Shown one piece after another: positions 1-8,313 of a stretch of 64,000 bases of DNA; the stretch's first letter is position 1, and each line of letters starts with the position of its first letter. Source of the DNA: Variovorax paradoxus (GTDB lineage: Bacteria > Pseudomonadota > Gammaproteobacteria > Burkholderiales > Burkholderiaceae_C); the NCBI RefSeq assembly GCF_030811855.1, contig NZ_JAUSRN010000004.1, positions 62,001 to 126,000 of the forward strand, written 5' to 3'. The translations under genes and the position numbers were made by a program. The notes beneath the pieces are model-generated. The model ran no database searches and had not been told where the DNA came from. It was given only the letters and a program-made list of their open reading frames with translations.

Positions 1-77
1 TTGCCGGGCCACCGGTGTTGCCCCCGGTGAGGAGGTGGGCGAAGCGACACGAAGTGCGCGCAGCCTGGGGGAGGTCA
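1..77. repeat. Intergenic repeat, copy 1, running into the lplT stop codon
   Basis: This stretch resembles 7217-7292 along its whole length. Both begin TTGCCGGGCC, carry a G/C-rich block near base 20-30, contain ACACGAAGTG, and end in a G-rich run followed by TCA. In both places that TCA is the complement of the stop codon of a minus-strand gene (lplT here). It is probably a dispersed family of Comamonadaceae intergenic repeats; the function is unknown. Confidence 0.6.
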
Positions 78-1379
78 ATGGTGCTTGTCGCTGCGCGCGA
101 TGGCGAGCAGGTGCTGGACTTCTTCGGGGTACTTGCGCAGGTTGTGATGGTGCCAGCGCTGGATGAGCCACATGCAGCCGGCCACCACGCCGCCGAAGGC
201 GCCGATGGCCGCGAAGGCCGAGAGGCCGAGGCCGGTGCAAGCGCTGTAGAAGCCGCCGAGCAGCAGGATGCAAGCCTGCTCGTTGAAGTTTTGCACGGCG
301 ATGGAGCGGCCCGCGCCCATCAGGTTGTGGCCGCGGTGCTGCAGCAGTGCGTTCATCGGCACCACCAGGAAGCCGCCCAATCCGCCCAGCAGGATGAGGA
401 AAGGAACGGCGATCCAGACGTTGCTGATCAGGTTCATGCTGATGACCAGCAGGCCCATGCCGATGCCCATGGGAATCACGCGCGTGGCCATGTCCAGGCG
501 CATGCGCATCGACGCGACGATGGCTCCCACCGCCATGCCGATGGTGACCACGCCGGTGAGCGCCGTGGCCTGCGTCGTGTTGTAGTTGAGGGCGAGCGCG
601 GCCCAGGCCAGCACGATGTACTTGAGGTTGGCGCCCGCTCCCCAGAAAAGCGTGGTGGTGGAAAGCGAGATCTGGCCGAGCTTGTCGCGCCACAGGCGTG
701 AGTTGCAGTGCCAGAAATCGGGCAGCAGCGAGACCATGTTGCGCGCCAGGCCGTGCGAGGGGTTGGTGCGCAGCGGCCGCATCTCGACGCCGGTGTGCGG
801 GATGCGCGTGTTGAACCAGGCCGCCAGCGCATAGACGAAGATCAGAACCGAGATGGCCGCCTCGGCCGGCGAATCGATGCCGGTATTGATCATTGGCAAG
901 TCGATGGCAAGGAGCTGGCTCGAAACCGCATGGCCCACCAGCGAACCGCCGAGCACGATGCCCAGGAGAATCGAAGCGATCGTCAGGCCTTCGATCCAGC
1001 CGTTGGCCTTGACCAGCTGCGACGCCGGCAGCAGCTCGGTCAGGATGCCGTACTTGGCCGGGGAATAGGCCGCGGCGCCAAGTCCCACGATCGAGTAAGA
1101 CAACAGCGGATGCGAGCCGAACAGCATCATCAGGCAGCCGATCACCTTGATGGCATTGCTGATGAACATCACCCGCCCCTTCGGCAAGGCGTCGGCGAAG
1201 GCGCCCACCAGCGGCGCCAGCACCACGTAGAAGACCGCGAAGATCGGCACCAGGGCAGCGCGCTGCCATTCGGCCGATCCCGTGCTTCGCATGAGCTCGA
1301 CAGCCACGACGAAGATCGCGTTGTCGGCCAGCGACGAAAAGAACTGGGCCGACATGATCGTGTAGAAACCGCGCTTCAT
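75..1379 (-). CDS. lplT: Lysophospholipid transporter LplT (MFS family)
   Basis: Encodes about 434 residues with roughly 12 hydrophobic segments. The LplT family flips lyso-phospholipids across the inner membrane for re-acylation. The N-terminus (MKRGFYTIMSAQFFSSLADN) and the following helix match the family. The reading frame stays open further upstream to about 1544, but the ATG at 1379 fits the family N-terminus and leaves a 170-bp divergent region to alr. No aas acyltransferase gene is adjacent. Called on sequence resemblance; the substrate is inferred from the family. Confidence 0.88.
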   Translation of the reverse strand: MKRGFYTIMSAQFFSSLADNAIFVVAVELMRSTGSAEWQRAALVPIFAVFYVVLAPLVGAFADALPKGRVMFISNAIKVIGCLMMLFGSHPLLSYSIVGLGAAAYSPAKYGILTELLPASQLVKANGWIEGLTIASILLGIVLGGSLVGHAVSSQLLAIDLPMINTGIDSPAEAAISVLIFVYALAAWFNTRIPHTGVEMRPLRTNPSHGLARNMVSLLPDFWHCNSRLWRDKLGQISLSTTTLFWGAGANLKYIVLAWAALALNYNTTQATALTGVVTIGMAVGAIVASMRMRLDMATRVIPMGIGMGLLVISMNLISNVWIAVPFLILLGGLGGFLVVPMNALLQHRGHNLMGAGRSIAVQNFNEQACILLLGGFYSACTGLGLSAFAAIGAFGGVVAGCMWLIQRWHHHNLRKYPEEVQHLLAIARSDKHH

Positions 1380-1549
1380 CGATGGGCTGGCTGGCCAGGA
1401 AGATTGCTGGCAGTAGTGAGAAAGTGTCGCGACTTTTGGCGAATGGGCGGTTATAGCATGGGGGTACGACGGATAAATCAGCGTTGCCACCCTGGACGGC
1501 CCTGCTTCCGAAGGTGCTAAAACCCCGTCTTCACCATCCGACATTTGCC

Positions 1550-2650
1550 ATGCCGCGTCCCATTCTCGCCACTGTCCACACCGCCGCGCTCCGTCACAAC
1601 CTCGATCGGGCCCGGCGCGCCGCGGTCGATGCCCGCGTCTGGGCCGTGGTCAAGGCCAATGCCTATGGCCACGGCATCGAGCGCGTCTACGAGGGCCTGC
1701 GCGGCGCCGACGGCTTTGCCCTCCTCGACCTGGCCGAAGCCGAACGCGTGCGCGCCCTCGGCTGGCGCGGCCCGGTGCTGCTGCTCGAAGGCGTGTTCGA
1801 CGCGCGCGACCTGGAGCTGTGCTCGCGCCTGGACCTGTGGCACACGGTGCATTGCGACGAGCAGATCGACATGCTCGCGGCCCACAAGACGCTCAAGCCG
1901 CAGCGCGTGTTCCTCAAGATGAACTCCGGCATGAACCGCCTGGGCTTTGCGCCCGAGCGCTTCGGCTCCGCCTGGACGCGCCTGAACGCGCTGCCGCAGG
2001 TCGACGAGATTTCTCTGATGACGCATTTCAGCGACGCCGACGGCGCGCGCGGCATCGCGCACCAGATGGCGGTGTTCGAGCGCGTCACGCACGACCTGCC
2101 GGGCGAGCGCTCCGTGGCCAACAGCGCAGCCACCCTGCGCCATGCCGAAAAGACCCGCGGCGACTGGGTGCGCCCCGGCATCCTGCTGTACGGCAGCGCG
2201 CCCGACTTCCCGCAGCACGACGCTGCGCATTGGCAGCTGCAGCCCACCATGACGCTCTCGACAAAATTGATCGGGGTGCAGACGCTCCAGGCCGGCGACA
2301 CCATTGGCTACGGCTCCAACTTCACGGCCGAGGGGCCACTCACCATCGGCGTAGCGGCGGTCGGCTATGCCGACGGGTATCCGCGCCATTGCAACACCGG
2401 CACGCCGGTGCTGGTGAACGGCGTGCGCACCCGCATGGTGGGCCGCGTGAGCATGGACATGATCACCGTCGACCTCACGCCGGTGCCCGACGCGAAGTTC
2501 GGCACCGAGGTCACGCTGTGGGGCCGCTCGGCCGTGACCGGGGCGGTACTGCCCATCGACGAGGTCGCGCAGGCGGCCGGCACCGTCGGCTACGAACTCA
2601 TGTGCGGCGTGGCGCCACGCGTGCCCTTCGCTCCGGCCGAAGCCGAATGA
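1550..2650 (+). CDS. alr: Alanine racemase (PLP-dependent)
   Basis: About 366 residues. It interconverts L- and D-alanine in the cytoplasm to supply D-Ala for peptidoglycan. The PLP-binding lysine lies in [10 protein letters not shown] (K35 counted from the ATG at 1550), and the C-terminal domain shows GYADGYPRH and GRVSMDM, the region of the catalytic tyrosine and substrate-binding residues. The frame is open upstream of 1550, but [10 protein letters not shown] is the family-like N-terminus. It is divergent from lplT and overlaps the next gene by ATGA, so the two are probably co-translated. Confidence 0.95.
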   Translation: MPRPILATVHTAALRHNLDRARRAAVDARVWAVVKANAYGHGIERVYEGLRGADGFALLDLAEAERVRALGWRGPVLLLEGVFDARDLELCSRLDLWHTVHCDEQIDMLAAHKTLKPQRVFLKMNSGMNRLGFAPERFGSAWTRLNALPQVDEISLMTHFSDADGARGIAHQMAVFERVTHDLPGERSVANSAATLRHAEKTRGDWVRPGILLYGSAPDFPQHDAAHWQLQPTMTLSTKLIGVQTLQAGDTIGYGSNFTAEGPLTIGVAAVGYADGYPRHCNTGTPVLVNGVRTRMVGRVSMDMITVDLTPVPDAKFGTEVTLWGRSAVTGAVLPIDEVAQAAGTVGYELMCGVAPRVPFAPAEAE

Positions 2651-3384
2651 AGGTGCTCTCCAACTGGCGCTCGGTGCGCCTGTGGGAGACACAGCTCGAG
2701 CGCGACCTGCACCGCAACTACAGCCTGCGCACGCACGGCATCCTGATCGGCAGCTTCACGCTGCTCTTGATGTGGGGCGTGTCGGCGCTGCAGATGCACG
2801 TGCTCGACGTGCAGTCGCTGGCGGTGCGCTATTTCCTCACGCTGGGCGTCGGCTACCTTGGCCATTTGCTGGTGCTGCGCTGGTGGGCCAGGCGGCTGGT
2901 CGAGAACCGGGCCGACTTCAACGTCGACGGGGGCGACATCGCCGATGCGGCTGACTTCGCGCTCGATGCGGGCGGCAGCAGCCCGGCAAGCAGCGCCGAA
3001 GGCAGCGTACTGTCCGACGCAGCCAGCGGTGCGCTCGACGTGGCGGGCGCCGCCGACGAAGGCGCCATTGTGGTGGTGCCGGTGGTCGCCATCTTCCTGA
3101 TCTGCACCGCCATCGTGCTCGGCGCCGGCTCGCTGGTGCTGCTTTACTTCAGCTGGGACGCGCTGCTGGCCGTGGCCGTCGAGGTGGCGTTCTCATACGT
3201 GTCGGCGCGCGCCGCGGTGCGCGTGGCGCGCGAGGGCTGGCTGATGGCGGCCGTGCGCTTGACCTGGAAGCCGCTGCTCGGCGCAGTGATCTGTGCCGTG
3301 GCTCTGGGCGCCGTACTCGACCACTTCATGCCCCAGGTCAACTCCTTGCCCGAGGCCGTGCGGGTCCTGCTGAAAAAGCATTGA
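2647..3384 (+). CDS. Small integral membrane protein of unknown function
   Basis: 245 residues, with the start codon overlapping the alr stop (ATGA), so it is likely translationally coupled. I see about four to five hydrophobic segments: two in the first 80 residues and three after residue 130. Between them is an Ala/Gly/Ser/Asp-rich, low-complexity, probably disordered stretch of about 50 residues. No enzymatic motif was recognised. Its 3' end overlaps the end of the convergent LysR gene by 47 bp. The coupling to alr suggests a cell-envelope role, but this is only inference. Confidence 0.8.
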   Translation: MKVLSNWRSVRLWETQLERDLHRNYSLRTHGILIGSFTLLLMWGVSALQMHVLDVQSLAVRYFLTLGVGYLGHLLVLRWWARRLVENRADFNVDGGDIADAADFALDAGGSSPASSAEGSVLSDAASGALDVAGAADEGAIVVVPVVAIFLICTAIVLGAGSLVLLYFSWDALLAVAVEVAFSYVSARAAVRVAREGWLMAAVRLTWKPLLGAVICAVALGAVLDHFMPQVNSLPEAVRVLLKKH

Positions 3385-4318
3385 GCTTCTTCCGGCCGTC
3401 GCCCTGGGCGGCCAGCGCGTCCAGCAGGTGGTCGATCAGCACCCGGCACTTGGGCACGGTGAAGCGGCTGGGCGGATAGAGGATGTAGGCGTGCCCGCGG
3501 TAGCTGCCCTGGAACTCCCAGTCGGCCAGCACCCGCACAACGCGGCCGTCCTCCAAGGCCTCCTGCGCCATGAAGGCCGGCACGCAGGCCACGCCCAGGC
3601 CCGCGAGCGCGGCTTCGAGCCGCATCTCGCTGTGGTTGGAGACATAGCGGCCCCGCACCACCACCTCGGCTTCGTCTTCATCGCCCTTTTTGAAGCGCCA
3701 ATGGTTGTCCCGCTCGTGCTCGCCGAGCGAGAGGCAGCTGTGCGCGAGCAGGTCGCGCGGGTGTTCGATGGTGTCGCCCTCTGCCAGGTAGCGCGGCGAG
3801 GCGCACAGGATGTGCGCGACCGACATCAGCTGCCGCGCCACCAGCCCTTCGGGCGGCTTCGTCGTCAGCCGCACCACCAGGTCCACGCCTTCGCGGATCG
3901 GATCGATGTCGCGGTCGTCCACGATGAGCTGCACGTCGACCTCGGGATGGCGCTGCAGGAAGTCGAGGATGTGCGGATGCAGCACGCGCCGCGCAAAGGC
4001 CTTCGGCGCGCTGATGCGCACCAGCCCGCTCGGCTTCTTCGAGAACTGCTGAGCGATGTCCATCGTGCCTTGCGCCGCAAGCACCAGTTCGCGGCAGTGT
4101 GCGAAGGCCTCGACGCCGGGCTCGGTCAGACGCAGCTGGCGCGTGGTGCGCTGGATCAGCTGCACGCCGATTTCCTTTTCCAGCCGCTTCACCTGCCGGC
4201 TCGTGGCCGACGGCGTCATGCCCAGCAGATCGGCGGCCGCGGAGAAGCTGCCCAGCTCGGCGACCCGCAGGAAGGTCACCATCTCCGGCAGCACTTTGAG
4301 AAATGAATTCGTTCCCAC
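3338..4318 (-). CDS. LysR-family transcriptional regulator
   Basis: About 326 residues from a GTG start at 4318 that gives the N-terminus GTNSFLKVLPEM. A TTG at 4375 and an ATG at 4282 are alternatives. The N-terminal winged helix-turn-helix (SFSAAADLLGMTPSATSRQV) is followed by a LysR substrate-binding domain. It is divergent from the EamA exporter gene, the classic arrangement for LysR control of a neighbour, and that exporter is the likely target. The C-terminal tail (about 16 codons) overlaps the convergent membrane-protein gene. The inducer is unknown. Confidence 0.9.
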   Translation of the reverse strand: MGTNSFLKVLPEMVTFLRVAELGSFSAAADLLGMTPSATSRQVKRLEKEIGVQLIQRTTRQLRLTEPGVEAFAHCRELVLAAQGTMDIAQQFSKKPSGLVRISAPKAFARRVLHPHILDFLQRHPEVDVQLIVDDRDIDPIREGVDLVVRLTTKPPEGLVARQLMSVAHILCASPRYLAEGDTIEHPRDLLAHSCLSLGEHERDNHWRFKKGDEDEAEVVVRGRYVSNHSEMRLEAALAGLGVACVPAFMAQEALEDGRVVRVLADWEFQGSYRGHAYILYPPSRFTVPKCRVLIDHLLDALAAQGDGRKKLNAFSAGPARPRARS

Positions 4319-4412
4319 GGCGCAAAGGTCCTGTTCCGGCCGAAGGCTGTTCGGCCCGTGTGATGCCCGGAACAATTCTTTCCTTCATTGTTCAGGACGA
4401 TGGGCCGACAGT

Positions 4413-5351
4413 ATGGATTCAAAGCAGGTGCGCGGCATCGCCCCGGCCGCATGGGGCGAGAGAAGGTGGGCCGGCATCGGCGCCGCCGAGATCATGCTGC
4501 TGCTCGTGGCGGCCGTGTGGGGCGGCAGCTATGCGGTGGCCAAGCAGGCCACGCAGCAGTTGCCCGTGCTGGAGTTCATCGCGCTGCGCTTCGGGCTGAC
4601 CTTCGTCGTGCTGCTGCCGGCGCTCAAGCCGCTCTTCAACGCGCAATGGCGGCAAGGCGTTGCGGTGGGCGGCCTGCTCGGCGCCAACCTGCTGGCGATC
4701 TTCGTCTGCGAGACCTTCGGCGTGTCGCTCACCACGGCGAGCAATGCCGCGTTCCTGATCAGCCTGTGCGTGGCGCTCACTCCTTTGGTCGAATGGTGGC
4801 TGCTCGGGCAGCGGCCGGAACAGCGCGTGTTCTGGGCAGCGGGCCTGTCGGCGGCGGGCGCTGCCATGCTGTCGGCCACCTCGCCCACGGACATCTCGGT
4901 GGGGTGGGGCGACGGCCTGATGGTGATCGCCGCTTTCCTGCGTGCCGTGATGGTCTGCATGACGCGGCGGCTCGCCGGCCGTCATTCGATGCCGGCACTG
5001 ACGCTGACGGCGGTGCAGTCGGGCGTGATGGCGCTCGGCGCGGCGGTGCTGTCGCTCGCCGCGTCGAAGGGCGCGTGGCACATGCCGCCCACCACGGCCT
5101 CCTTCTGGTGGGGCATGACTTACCTCGTGCTGCTGTGCACGGTTTTCGCGTTCTTCGCGCAGAACCATGCGGCCTCGCGTTCGAGCCCGAGCCGGGTGTC
5201 GCTGCTGATGGGGAGCGAGCCGGTGTTCGGGGCGTTGATCGCGGTGTATGGGTTCGGGGAGACGGTCGGGGCCTGGGGCTGGGCCGGCGGATTGCTGATC
5301 GTGGTGGCGGCCTGGTGGGTGACGATGCCGCGAAAACCTGTGACGGGTTGA
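4413..5351 (+). CDS. EamA/DMT-family transporter
   Basis: 312 residues with about ten hydrophobic helices arranged as two EamA repeats (WGGSYAVAKQA near the start, and a second half with the family-like end GSEPVFGALIAVYGFGE). Such proteins are small-metabolite or amino-acid exporters of the drug/metabolite transporter superfamily. The ATG at 4413 (MDSKQVRG) lies about 95 bp from the divergent LysR start. The substrate cannot be told from sequence. Likely controlled by the LysR neighbour. Confidence 0.9.
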   Translation: MDSKQVRGIAPAAWGERRWAGIGAAEIMLLLVAAVWGGSYAVAKQATQQLPVLEFIALRFGLTFVVLLPALKPLFNAQWRQGVAVGGLLGANLLAIFVCETFGVSLTTASNAAFLISLCVALTPLVEWWLLGQRPEQRVFWAAGLSAAGAAMLSATSPTDISVGWGDGLMVIAAFLRAVMVCMTRRLAGRHSMPALTLTAVQSGVMALGAAVLSLAASKGAWHMPPTTASFWWGMTYLVLLCTVFAFFAQNHAASRSSPSRVSLLMGSEPVFGALIAVYGFGETVGAWGWAGGLLIVVAAWWVTMPRKPVTG

Positions 5352-5372
5352 AGGTGGACGTGGAGCGCCCAA

Positions 5373-6350
5373 TCAATACAGGCCAAGCTGCCGCAGCTTC
5401 AAGCGCGCGAGGCCTAGCAGCGCATCGGTGAACGGCGTGGCCACTCCGGTCAGCTCGCCCAGCTCGCGCACCACGGTGACCAGCGCATCGAGCTCCACCG
5501 ACCGGCCGGCTTCCACGTCCTGCAGCATCGAGGTCTTGAACGCGCCGAGCTTCATCGTCACCGCATGCCGGTCTTCCGGGCTCTGCGTGATCTCGATGCC
5601 GATGCGCCGTCCGATCTCCTTCGCCTCGAGCATCACGGCCGAGATGAAGCCGCGCACGTAGTCGTCGCCCATGATCAGGTCTGTGGTGACGCCGGTCATC
5701 GCGCTGATCGGGTTGACCGTCATGTTCCCCCAGAGCTTGAACCACACGTCCTTCTGGATCTGCGGCGACAGCGTGGTGTCGAAGCCGGCGCTCTTGAGCA
5801 GCGCGACGAGCTTCTGCACGCGCAGCGTGGCTTCGCCCGAGGGCTCGCCCACGATCAGCCCGTTGCCGAAGTGATGCCGCACTACGCCGGGGCCGTCGAG
5901 CGAGCAGCTCGCATGCACCACGCAGCCGATCACGTTGCGCGTGGGAATGGCCCTGGCGATCGCGCCGTCGGGGTCGACGGCTGCCAAACGGTGGCCGGTG
6001 ATGGCCCCGCCGAAGCCGCCTTCCAGAAACCACCACGGCACACCGTTCATTGCTACCAGCACAATCGTGTCGGGTCCGATCAGCGGCCCGATGCGCTCGG
6101 CCACCCCGGCCAGCGCAGGCGCCTTCACGGCGATGACCACGAGGTCTTGCACGCCCAGCGATTCGGGCTCGGCCACTGCGTTGACGGGCACGCGCATGCG
6201 CACGTCGCCGCGCATCAATGAAAGGCCATCGCGCTGCAGCGCGTCGAGCGTGGCGCCGCGCGCCACCACGTTGAGGCGCTCGCCGGCTTGCGCAAGGCCG
6301 GCGCCGATCCATCCGCCGATGGCGCCGGCGCCGTAGATGCAAATCTTCAT
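5373..6350 (-). CDS. Ketopantoate reductase (PanE/ApbA) family oxidoreductase
   Basis: 325 residues. The N-terminal Rossmann motif GAGAIGG is at residues 7-13. The C-terminal 6-phosphogluconate-dehydrogenase-like helical domain contains KLWGNMTVNPISAMTG, which carries the family's catalytic lysine/asparagine region. PanE reduces 2-dehydropantoate, but members beside catabolic genes often act on other 2-oxo acids. It starts 13 bp after the class II aldolase gene ends, so the two probably form an operon in which aldolase and reductase act on a related branched oxo- or hydroxy-acid. Biosynthetic PanE is less likely here. Confidence 0.85.
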   Translation of the reverse strand: MKICIYGAGAIGGWIGAGLAQAGERLNVVARGATLDALQRDGLSLMRGDVRMRVPVNAVAEPESLGVQDLVVIAVKAPALAGVAERIGPLIGPDTIVLVAMNGVPWWFLEGGFGGAITGHRLAAVDPDGAIARAIPTRNVIGCVVHASCSLDGPGVVRHHFGNGLIVGEPSGEATLRVQKLVALLKSAGFDTTLSPQIQKDVWFKLWGNMTVNPISAMTGVTTDLIMGDDYVRGFISAVMLEAKEIGRRIGIEITQSPEDRHAVTMKLGAFKTSMLQDVEAGRSVELDALVTVVRELGELTGVATPFTDALLGLARLKLRQLGLY

Positions 6351-6363
6351 GAAGGAGGCCGCC

Positions 6364-7155
6364 TTAGTTTCTGTAGCTCGGATCGATACGGTCCACCTGG
6401 CGCACCAGGGCATCGAACACATCCTGCCCCGCGCCATGCTCGGGGCTGAACTGCAGCGCGTCGCGCGTGCAGCGCTGCGCGATGTCCTCGCTCACCGGAA
6501 TGGCCGCGCCCATCGAGAAGGTCGCCATCTGGATCTCGCAGGCGCGTTGCAGCGTCCACAGAATCGCGAAGGTCTGCGGCAACGTTTGCCCCCAGGCCAG
6601 CAGGCCATGGTTGCGCAGGATCACCGCGTTGCGGTTCCCGATGCTCCTGAGCAGGCGCGGGCCTTCGTCGGCATGGATGGTGATGCCCTCAAAGTCGTGG
6701 TACGCCACCATGCCGTGCAGCTGCGCGGTATAAAAATTGGTCTGCTGCAGGCCGCCCTGCAGGCAGGCCACGGCCACGCCGGCCGTGGTGTGCGTGTGCA
6801 TCACGCAGTGGGCGCCCGGCAGGCCGTCATGAATGGCGGCGTGGACCGTGAAGCCGGCCGGGTTCACCGGATGGCTCGAACCGTCGAGCACCTTGCCCTG
6901 CAGGTCGATCTTCACCAGGTTGCTGGCCGTGACCTCGCTGTAGTGCAGCCCGAAGGGGTTGATGAGGAACTGCTTCTCTCCACCCGTCACGCTGTCGGGC
7001 AGCCGCAGCGTGATGTGGTTGTAGATCATCTCGGTCCAGCCCAGCATCGCGAAGACGCGATAGCAGGCCGCAAGCTGTTCGCGCGCGGCGCGCTCGTCCG
7101 GATGGATCGAGGGATGGACCAGCGCCGATGGCGCGATGGTGACGGGTGCGTTCAT
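6364..7155 (-). CDS. Class II aldolase/adducin family protein
   Basis: 263 residues. The metal-binding histidines characteristic of the aldolase II/adducin fold appear in CVMHTHTTAGVAVACLQ and ILRNHGLLAWG, and the N-terminal YNHITLRLP region is family-like. Members cleave sugar phosphates or decarboxylate/aldol-cleave small hydroxy acids. A ribosome-binding site (AAAGGA) lies just ahead of the ATG at 7155. The PanE-like gene follows 13 bp downstream. The substrate is not predictable, and a non-enzymatic adducin-like role is also possible. Confidence 0.88.
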   Translation of the reverse strand: MNAPVTIAPSALVHPSIHPDERAAREQLAACYRVFAMLGWTEMIYNHITLRLPDSVTGGEKQFLINPFGLHYSEVTASNLVKIDLQGKVLDGSSHPVNPAGFTVHAAIHDGLPGAHCVMHTHTTAGVAVACLQGGLQQTNFYTAQLHGMVAYHDFEGITIHADEGPRLLRSIGNRNAVILRNHGLLAWGQTLPQTFAILWTLQRACEIQMATFSMGAAIPVSEDIAQRCTRDALQFSPEHGAGQDVFDALVRQVDRIDPSYRN

Positions 7156-7216
7156 TGCAGTTCCTTTCAGATGGTTTGCTCCACGTCTTCCTGCGGGAAA
7201 CACCGCGGAACCGGCT

Positions 7217-7292
7217 TTGCCGGGCCGCTGGTGTTGCCCCCTTGAGGGGGGAGTCGAGCTACACGAAGTGAGCGAGGTACGGGGGTGGGTCA
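7217..7292. repeat. Intergenic repeat, copy 2, ending in the stop codon of the bug gene
   Basis: Resembles 1-77 in the same orientation. It carries the palindrome CCCCC-TTGA-GGGGG, then ACACGAAGTG, then a G run and TCA. The TCA is the reversed stop codon of the minus-strand binding-protein gene at 7290. The rest of the 134-bp gap up to the class II aldolase start (7156-7216) shows nothing else recognisable. Confidence 0.6.
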
Positions 7293-8279
7293 TCCCTCCG
7301 CTGTGAAGCCGACCTCTTTCACGATCGGCGCCCACTTGGCGGTGTCTTTCTTGAGCAGATCGGTCAATTCGCCCGGCGTGGAGGACATGGCTTCCAGCCC
7401 GAAGGTGCCGAGCCCGTCGATCACGTCCTTCTGCGCGAGTGCGTTCTTCATGGCGGTGTTCAGCCGCGCGACCAGTTCCGGAGATGCCTTGGCGGGCAGG
7501 AAGAACGCGAACCATTCGCTGTGCGCCATGTCGTGGATGCCTTGCTCGCCGAAGGTCGGCACGTCGGGTGCGAAGCGGCTGCGCTTGGCGCCGGAGACGC
7601 CCAGGATGCGCACCTTGCCCGAGGCCAGGTGCTGCGTGATGTCGCCGATGGGTCCCGACACGGCCGAGATGTTGCCGCCCAGGAGGTCGAGCATGGCCGG
7701 CTGCGTGCCGCGGTAGGCCGCGTGCTTGAGCTCTGCGCCGCCCTTCTTGCCCAGCAGCGCGCCGATGAAGTGCGGCGTGGAACCCGCGGCGGGCGAACCG
7801 AAGTTGGCGCCGGCCGGATTGGCCTTGGCCCAGGCCAGGAACTCAGGCACCGTCTTCACGCTGGCCGGCACCGCGGGCCCGACCGCAAAGCCGAAGTCGA
7901 AGATGCACGCGATGCTGACCGGCGTGAGGTCGACCATCGGGTCGTACGGCAGCTTCTTGTAGATGTGCGGGTAGATCGTGAGGATCGAGGTCGGCGTCTG
8001 CAGGATGGTGGTGCCGTCGGCCGGCCGACCCTTCACGTAGCTCACGGCAATCTGCCCGCCCGCGCCGGTGCGGTTTTCCACGACGGCGGCCTTGGCGTAC
8101 TCGGGACTGAGTTTTTGCGCAATGCGGCGGCAGGTGGTGTCCGAGGTGCCGCCGGCTGCAAAGCCGGTGACGATGGTGGCTGTTTCGATCGAGGCTTGCG
8201 CGAAGGCGTGCTGGCCCAGGCTCGCGAGCAGCGCCGAGGCGCCGGTTGTCTGCAGCATGTGGCGGCGGGTGAAGGTCAT
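7290..8279 (-). CDS. Bug-family (TctC-like) periplasmic solute-binding protein
   Basis: 329 residues. The N-terminus is a signal peptide with a twin Arg (TRRHMLQTTGAS...AFAQ), so export through Tat is possible. The mature part shows Bug-family landmarks: VTGFAAGGTSDT, VENRTGAGGQIA, and a family-like C-terminus. These proteins bind carboxylates or aromatics in the periplasm, often as orphans without TctA/TctB, as here. An RBS (CGGAGAC) precedes the ATG. It is the last gene of the hpa run, 34 bp after the IlvD-like gene, and may capture an aromatic acid or related substrate. Confidence 0.88.
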   Translation of the reverse strand: MTFTRRHMLQTTGASALLASLGQHAFAQASIETATIVTGFAAGGTSDTTCRRIAQKLSPEYAKAAVVENRTGAGGQIAVSYVKGRPADGTTILQTPTSILTIYPHIYKKLPYDPMVDLTPVSIACIFDFGFAVGPAVPASVKTVPEFLAWAKANPAGANFGSPAAGSTPHFIGALLGKKGGAELKHAAYRGTQPAMLDLLGGNISAVSGPIGDITQHLASGKVRILGVSGAKRSRFAPDVPTFGEQGIHDMAHSEWFAFFLPAKASPELVARLNTAMKNALAQKDVIDGLGTFGLEAMSSTPGELTDLLKKDTAKWAPIVKEVGFTAEG

Positions 8280-8313
8280 GGTTTGTCTCCGGGTGTGATA
8301 GTGATTTCAGCGG

